From NCBI RefSeq assembly GCF_035599575.1, contig NZ_CP141179.1:3038001-3102000 (forward strand): DNA of 64,000 nucleotides, read 5' to 3'. Every line of letters begins with the position of its first letter. The stretch's first letter is position 1. The translations under genes were made by a program, and so were the position numbers. The DNA is from Roseovarius sp. Pro17 (GTDB lineage Bacteria; Pseudomonadota; Alphaproteobacteria; Rhodobacterales; Rhodobacteraceae). This document shows positions 59,578-64,000 of this stretch, one piece after another. Under the pieces are notes generated by a model. It was not told the origin of the DNA. It saw only the letters and a program-made list of their open reading frames with translations, and searched no databases.

Positions 59578-59937
59578 ATGAAATTGATTCTCTGCCTCGC
59601 TCTCGCCGCCCTCATTCCTGCTACCGCCGTTGCTCAGCCGCCGGTCATTACGGATGTGCGGGTGGCCCGCGACGACATGGGTTGGAAATTTTCAGTGACA
59701 ATCCTGCATCCCGATACCGGCTGGGACCACTATGCCAACGGTTGGGATATCATGTCCGAGGACGGCACGGTGTTGGCCACGCGCGTTCTGCACCATCCGC
59801 ATGTCGACGAGCAGCCGTTTACCCGCAGCCTGCGGCAGGTCGTGCTGCCCGACGGTACGCAGCAGATATTCATCCGGGCGCATTGCTCAAAAGGTGACCG
59901 CTCGGCACCCGGCACAGCGGTCAAAATTAGGCTCTGA
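59578..59937 (+). CDS. Small secreted protein of unknown function
   Basis: The product is 119 residues. A signal peptide (MKLILCLALAALIPATAVAQ) is followed by a single beta-rich domain: VTDVRVARDDMGWKFSVTIL-like and GWDHYANGWDIMSEDGTVLA, ending FIRAHCSKGDRSAPGTAVKI. The pattern recalls an Ig-like periplasmic fold, but I cannot name a family. AAGG lies 5 bases upstream of the ATG. It is divergent from glcD. Confidence 0.75.
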   Translation: MKLILCLALAALIPATAVAQPPVITDVRVARDDMGWKFSVTILHPDTGWDHYANGWDIMSEDGTVLATRVLHHPHVDEQPFTRSLRQVVLPDGTQQIFIRAHCSKGDRSAPGTAVKIRL

Positions 59938-59995
59938 CGACTGCCAACAGCCGCACAAGGCACGGTGAATCGGATTGCGGACGCAACACCCGCCT

Positions 59996-60340
59996 TCATG
60001 TGTCGAGTGCCAGAGCGTTATCTACAAACTGGCTCAATGCGACGCGATCAATTGTGCCCGCTACGGGAATTTTTACGTGGCGCATGAGACGACCTTCGCC
60101 CACCAGCAACCCGTTTGGATCATCGAGCTTCGCACCATTTGCGAATCCCAGAGTCATATGTTTCTTTGCTTTTTGTATGTAAAAAATCATCGATATCTTT
60201 GAGTAACATGGCTGACCCCACTTAAGATCCTCTCGCAGTTTCGGATCGCGGGACAGGACAAGAGCCCTCAGATCTTTCGCTATGATGCCTTGTTCATCCG
60301 ACAGGTCTGAGAACCACTTGTCCACGTCAACATTCTGCAT
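59996..60340 (-). CDS. DUF1801-family protein
   Basis: The product is 114 residues. MQNVDVDKWFSDLSDEQGII, LREDLKWGQPCYS and MTLGFANGAKLDDPNGLLVG fit the DUF1801 (YdhG-like, frataxin-like fold) family. The function of the family is not settled; iron-related and peptidoglycan-adjacent roles have been suggested for relatives. GGGAAG lies 6 bases before ATG 60340, which is preferred over the start 13 codons upstream. Confidence 0.72.
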   Translation of the reverse strand: MQNVDVDKWFSDLSDEQGIIAKDLRALVLSRDPKLREDLKWGQPCYSKISMIFYIQKAKKHMTLGFANGAKLDDPNGLLVGEGRLMRHVKIPVAGTIDRVALSQFVDNALALDT

Positions 60341-60433
60341 GTGATCTTCCCTCTGAAAACATCCATTGTCGTCAACCATTGCTTCGTCGGCGAAACTTCA
60401 GAAGTAGGCGGCCCGCGGGAAAACCCGGTGCCC

Positions 60434-62479
60434 TTAGCGGCGCCCCTCACGCAACCATGCGCCGGTCACAAGCGCGGCGATCAGCGCCAGCACCAGCCAC
60501 GCGGGCAAAAGCGGCGTCTGGGTCACCGACAGCGTGGCATATGCCCCGCGCGGGGTGATCCCCAACCAGCCGCGCCCGGCGGCGGGGCGGCCGACGCGCA
60601 CTTCGCGGATAGCAGGCACACCGTCCTCAATGGCGCGGATACCGCCATTCGCGGCATCAATCAGCGGTGCCAGCGCATCGCCGCTGGCGATCGTGCGTTC
60701 GAATTCCAGCGGCGCGGCGGGTCCAAGGCCGATCACCGCGTTCTGGTCGCCGCTGGTCAGGCGATAAAGGCCGATCTGCGGGCCGTCATACAGCGCCTCG
60801 AAACGGCCCGGCGACACCTCCTTCAGCGACAACGTCGCGTCAGAGCCATCGGGCGCAGTGACGGTCACATCCTCCACCTCCTCGCCCAGCGTGCGGCGGA
60901 TGATGCGCATCTTCTGCCCGGTCGCCTCGGCCCACAGCGCCTCTTCCTCGAGCTCGGGTTCCTTCATCATCCAGTGGGCGAGACGGCGCAGCAGCTCTAG
61001 CTGAGGCCCGCCGCCCTCATAGCCACGATTCCACAGCCACGCGTGATCAGAGGCCAGCAGCGACACGCGCCCCTCGCCGACGCGATCCAATACCAGCAGT
61101 GGGCGATCCTCGGCGCCCGACATCAGCACCTCGCCCATCGGCTCTTCGACGTCGATCTGGCGCAGCCAGCGGCCCCATGGCCCTTCATGCATCTGCCCCA
61201 AGCCCGCCGTGACGGGGTGGCGCGCGCCCAAATCAGTGATCGCAGGTCGATACGGGCCGCTCATCACCCGCGCGGTGGGGCGCGCCGGGACGATCGCCTC
61301 AAGGGGTGAACGATAAAGGCTGTTCGCCCCTGCAAAATCCGGCCCCGCAGCAAACAATACCGCGCCGCCCTTTTTCACGTAATCGGCGACGTTTTCCAGA
61401 TAGAGCGCGGGCAGAATGCCGCGCCGCTTGTACCGGTCAAAGATGATCAGATCGAAATCATCGATCTTTTCCAGAAACAGCTCACGCGTAGGAAAGGCGA
61501 TCAGGCTTAGCTCGTCCACCGGGACGCCATCCTGTTTCTCGGGTGGGCGCAGGATAGTGAAATGGACGAGGTCAACGGAACTGTCGGATTTCAACAGGTT
61601 CCGCCACGTGCGCCCACCTGCATGAGGCTCGCCCGAGACCAGCAGAACGCGCAGGCGGTCGCGCACGCCGTTGATCTGCACCAGCGCGGTATTGTTGCGC
61701 GCGGTCAGCTCACCGTCGCCCTCGAGCGTGATGAATTCCAGCACGTTGCGCCCACCATGCGATAGCGCCAAAGGCAGCTCGATGGAGCGGTTCACAGGCA
61801 CGTTAAAGCGCTGCGGCGCCTCGCCATCGATCGAGATATCGAGAGGCACCTCGGTCACACCCTCCGGCGCCGCGCCGCTATCTTCGATGCGCAGGGTCAG
61901 CGTGATCTCTTCGTCGAGGATGGCGAAGGCAGGCGCGCCCTCGACAATCAGACGGCGGTCCCAATCCTGCGCACGCCCAGTGTGCAGCAGGTGCAGCGGC
62001 GCGGGCAGGCCGGGGGCGCGGTTCATATCGTGCAGACGCCCGTCGCTCAGCAGGAAGAGGCCTGCGATGCGGCCCTGCGGTTCGGTCGCCAGTGCCTCGC
62101 CGAGGGCACTCATAAGCAGCGTGCCGCTATTGTCGGGTCCGTCACCGACCTGAACGCGCCGCACCTCGGTGCCGCGCGCGGCCAGCCGCGCCTCCAGCGT
62201 ATTTGCGGCGCGCGCCGTCATCCCGGCCCGGTCGCCCAAACGCTGGCTGGCGCTGGTATCTTCGATGATGATTGCGATATCGCTCAGATCCTCGCGATCC
62301 TCGCGGCTGAGCGTCGGCCCCATCAGCGCCGCCACAATCACCAGCGCGCCAAGGCCCCGCAACGCCCAGCCGGACAGGCCCCGCCACGCAGCTAACGACA
62401 GCGCGGCCAGCGCCATGCCGCCAAGGCTGGCGATCAACCAGATCGGCAGGGCCGGATCAAAGACGATGCTACCGGTCAT
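60434..62479 (-). CDS. Membrane protein with VWA/glutamine-amidotransferase-like domain
   Basis: The product is 681 residues. Two N-terminal membrane helices (residues about 10-53) precede a VWA-like segment (IAIIIEDTSASQRLGDRAG), and a GATase1-like central part follows (LSLIAFPTRELFLEKIDDFD split, then YVKKGGAVLFAAGPDF). A C-terminal helix is LLPAWLVLALIAALVTGAW. Such proteins sit downstream of the MoxR / DUF58 / DUF4159 genes in Alphaproteobacteria and resemble BatA/BatB-type stress systems. It overlaps the DUF4159 gene by ATGA. Confidence 0.8.
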   Translation of the reverse strand: MTGSIVFDPALPIWLIASLGGMALAALSLAAWRGLSGWALRGLGALVIVAALMGPTLSREDREDLSDIAIIIEDTSASQRLGDRAGMTARAANTLEARLAARGTEVRRVQVGDGPDNSGTLLMSALGEALATEPQGRIAGLFLLSDGRLHDMNRAPGLPAPLHLLHTGRAQDWDRRLIVEGAPAFAILDEEITLTLRIEDSGAAPEGVTEVPLDISIDGEAPQRFNVPVNRSIELPLALSHGGRNVLEFITLEGDGELTARNNTALVQINGVRDRLRVLLVSGEPHAGGRTWRNLLKSDSSVDLVHFTILRPPEKQDGVPVDELSLIAFPTRELFLEKIDDFDLIIFDRYKRRGILPALYLENVADYVKKGGAVLFAAGPDFAGANSLYRSPLEAIVPARPTARVMSGPYRPAITDLGARHPVTAGLGQMHEGPWGRWLRQIDVEEPMGEVLMSGAEDRPLLVLDRVGEGRVSLLASDHAWLWNRGYEGGGPQLELLRRLAHWMMKEPELEEEALWAEATGQKMRIIRRTLGEEVEDVTVTAPDGSDATLSLKEVSPGRFEALYDGPQIGLYRLTSGDQNAVIGLGPAAPLEFERTIASGDALAPLIDAANGGIRAIEDGVPAIREVRVGRPAAGRGWLGITPRGAYATLSVTQTPLLPAWLVLALIAALVTGAWLREGRR

Positions 62480-64000
62480 TGGCCCAACCTGTCGAGCAGC
62501 GCTGGCACATGGACCTGATCGGATTTGTAATTTCCCGTCAGCACATGCATCACCAGATTGACACCAAAACGATACGCCATCTCGCGCTGCCGCTCGCCCG
62601 CATAGCCGCGCCCGACGGGAAATTGCGCATTGCCGCGCGCGTCCACCGCCCAGGCGGCAGCCCAGTCATTGCCGCCGATCACCACAGGCGTCACGCCATC
62701 ATTCAGATTGCGAAAGGGCATCCCCGGCGCGGCCTCGGCATCCTCGGGCGCGGCCTCGACCCAGACGGGGCGGCCAGAGTAGCGACCGGGAAAATCCTGA
62801 AGAAGGTAGAACCCCCGCGTCAGCACATGATCGCTTGGCACAGGCTCCAGTGGGGGGATGTCCAGCGGTGCGGCAAGGCGTTGCAGCATCGCACCATTAG
62901 GCGAGGACGCGCCAAAACCCGCGATATCAGCGTCGCGCGTGTCGAACAGGATCATGCCGCCGCTGCGCAGATAGGCGTTCAACTTGGCATAGGCTGCATC
63001 CGATGGGATCGGTTGTGCGTCCGTAATCGGCCAGTAAAGCAGCGGAAAAAATGCCAGTTCGTCGGTTTCCAGATCGACTGCCTCGGGCTGGGCGGGTTCG
63101 ACCGTGGTGCGAAAGAACAGCGTCTGGCCCAGCCCCTCAAGCCCGGCGGCGGCCATGTCGTCAAGTGCTGCGTCGCCGGTAATCACATGCGCCAGCGTCA
63201 CCTCACTGGCCAGGGCCTCGGGTGGGCGGTCCTGCGCAACCGAAGGATCGGGCAGCAGCATGAGGGCAGCAAGAATGGCCACCGCGCGCGCTGGCAACAG
63301 CCGGCCCGTGAGGGCGAGCGAGGCGAGGATATCGACGCTCAGAAGCAGCAACGCCGCCGCCAGCAACCAGCCGAAAAGCGGCGTCTCGGCCAGTCGTGCC
63401 AGCCCTTCGATGCGGGCGCGAGCGGGCCATGTGACGGGTTCCAGAACATCGCCAGAGATCATCACGTTGCGCGCAATCCGGCGATCCTCACCGTCATAAA
63501 TTCCGGGCTGCAAATCGGGGCCTAGGGGTGCATCAATCAGCCGCTCGCCCGGCACTCCGGGCAGCGTGTCGGCATTGCGCAGTGCGCCGAAACCGTCCAG
63601 CACCTGGGCCGGTTGCCACGTGGTTCCGGCCAGTTCGGCAGGCGCGGGCGCGGCAACGCTCGACGAGATTGCCAACCGCTCGAGCATCTGCACGAAAAGA
63701 CCCGAGAGGGGCAGACTGCTCCATTCCGCATTTGCCGTGACATGAAATAGCACGACCTGCCCCTGCCCGACCCGCTTGCGGGTGACCAGTGGCGTGCCGT
63801 CGCTGAGCTGCGCGATCACGCGGTCCGCCAGCGCCGGGTCGGGCTGGGCCATGACCTGCGCGCTGACCGTCACATCGCCCGGAATCGACAGACCGGCAAA
63901 TGGGCTATCCTCGTCAAAGGGCGCCAACGATTTCGGCTCGCCCCAGCTCATCGCGCCGCCGACGCTGCGGCCCCCGGCGCGCAGGCGCACGGGCATCAGC
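62476..64000 (-). CDS. DUF4159-domain membrane protein, 5' end outside window
   Basis: The frame is open to the window edge with 508 codons visible; the Met at 63996 is probably internal, since family members are about 900 residues with an N-terminal BatA-type region. A middle GATase-like stretch (RKRVGQGQVVLFHVTANAEW) precedes two membrane helices. The C-terminal DUF4159 domain is seen in FFPLLYWPITDAQPIPSDAAY and LRSGGMILFDTRDADIAGFG (each split). It is coupled to the downstream membrane-protein gene. A MoxR AAA+ ATPase and a DUF58 protein are expected beyond the edge. Confidence 0.8.
   Translation of the reverse strand, partial: LMPVRLRAGGRSVGGAMSWGEPKSLAPFDEDSPFAGLSIPGDVTVSAQVMAQPDPALADRVIAQLSDGTPLVTRKRVGQGQVVLFHVTANAEWSSLPLSGLFVQMLERLAISSSVAAPAPAELAGTTWQPAQVLDGFGALRNADTLPGVPGERLIDAPLGPDLQPGIYDGEDRRIARNVMISGDVLEPVTWPARARIEGLARLAETPLFGWLLAAALLLLSVDILASLALTGRLLPARAVAILAALMLLPDPSVAQDRPPEALASEVTLAHVITGDAALDDMAAAGLEGLGQTLFFRTTVEPAQPEAVDLETDELAFFPLLYWPITDAQPIPSDAAYAKLNAYLRSGGMILFDTRDADIAGFGASSPNGAMLQRLAAPLDIPPLEPVPSDHVLTRGFYLLQDFPGRYSGRPVWVEAAPEDAEAAPGMPFRNLNDGVTPVVIGGNDWAAAWAVDARGNAQFPVGRGYAGERQREMAYRFGVNLVMHVLTGNYKSDQVHVPALLDRLGQ

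Noticed and set aside
1..64000. CRISPR arrays, phage or transposon genes, toxin-antitoxin or anti-phage systems
   Set aside because: No regularly spaced repeats, transposase or phage structural motifs were seen; the NYN protein alone is not enough to call a defence system.

Overview
The window is GC-rich chromosomal DNA, densely packed with genes. It looks like a marine alphaproteobacterium of the Rhodobacterales (Roseobacter group). The evidence is the gene content (xsc with soeABC, a TmoW-like two-domain betaine-type permease, HutD, DUF1523, DUF4159), the cmk-rpsA pair, the frequent ATGA start/stop overlaps, and intergenic motifs of a kind I associate with that order. No plasmid, phage, IS or CRISPR signal was found. 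Both edges cut genes.

Layout. (1) 1-7.2 kb: an NCS1 permease, HyuB, HyuA and an N-carbamoylsarcosine amidase-like hydrolase, with a divergent LysR regulator; the set fits N-methylhydantoin use. (2) 7.3-19.6 kb: aldehyde dehydrogenase, luciferase-type monooxygenase, flavin reductase with an extra domain, alpha/beta hydrolase and a DUF1185 protein, divergent from a GntR regulator with a clear palindromic operator. These are followed by an amidase, a betaine-type ABC transporter and an XRE-type regulator. The set resembles the trigonelline (N-methylnicotinate) pathway of Acinetobacter and is my best candidate for a pyridinium-betaine uptake and ring-cleavage island. (3) 19.6-28.5 kb: tRNA-Arg(TCT), truA, ycjX-GNAT-DUF697, group III truncated haemoglobin, ileS and a cystathionine beta-lyase. 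A pair of facing palindromic repeats lies at the 23.5 kb convergent junction.

(4) 28.5-35.3 kb: a polar amino-acid ABC transporter in one operon with a DapF-type epimerase, then cmk and rpsA with a strong terminator. (5) 35.3-36.5 kb: an orphan gene of different base composition. (6) 36.5-46.8 kb: a HutD-like protein, then the sulfonate operon xsc-ackA-soeABC with its MocR-type regulator TauR and direct-repeat TauR-like boxes, then two small membrane proteins. (7) 46.9-53.7 kb: a membrane-anchored NYN/PIN nuclease, creatinase, a P1-family peptidase, a GluR0-type ligand-gated potassium channel, succinate-semialdehyde dehydrogenase and a small heat-shock protein with a sigma-32-like promoter. 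(8) 53.9-64 kb: tandem trypsin-like proteases, glycolate oxidase glcDEF, small proteins, and the end of a DUF4159 / BatA-type membrane-protein operon.

Taken together, several modules would feed on small methylated or zwitterionic osmolytes: methylhydantoin, creatine, a probable pyridinium betaine, and taurine-type sulfonates. They yield sarcosine, possibly methylamine, succinate semialdehyde, acetyl phosphate and sulfite. Functional assignments come from motifs and gene order read by eye; no database search was possible.
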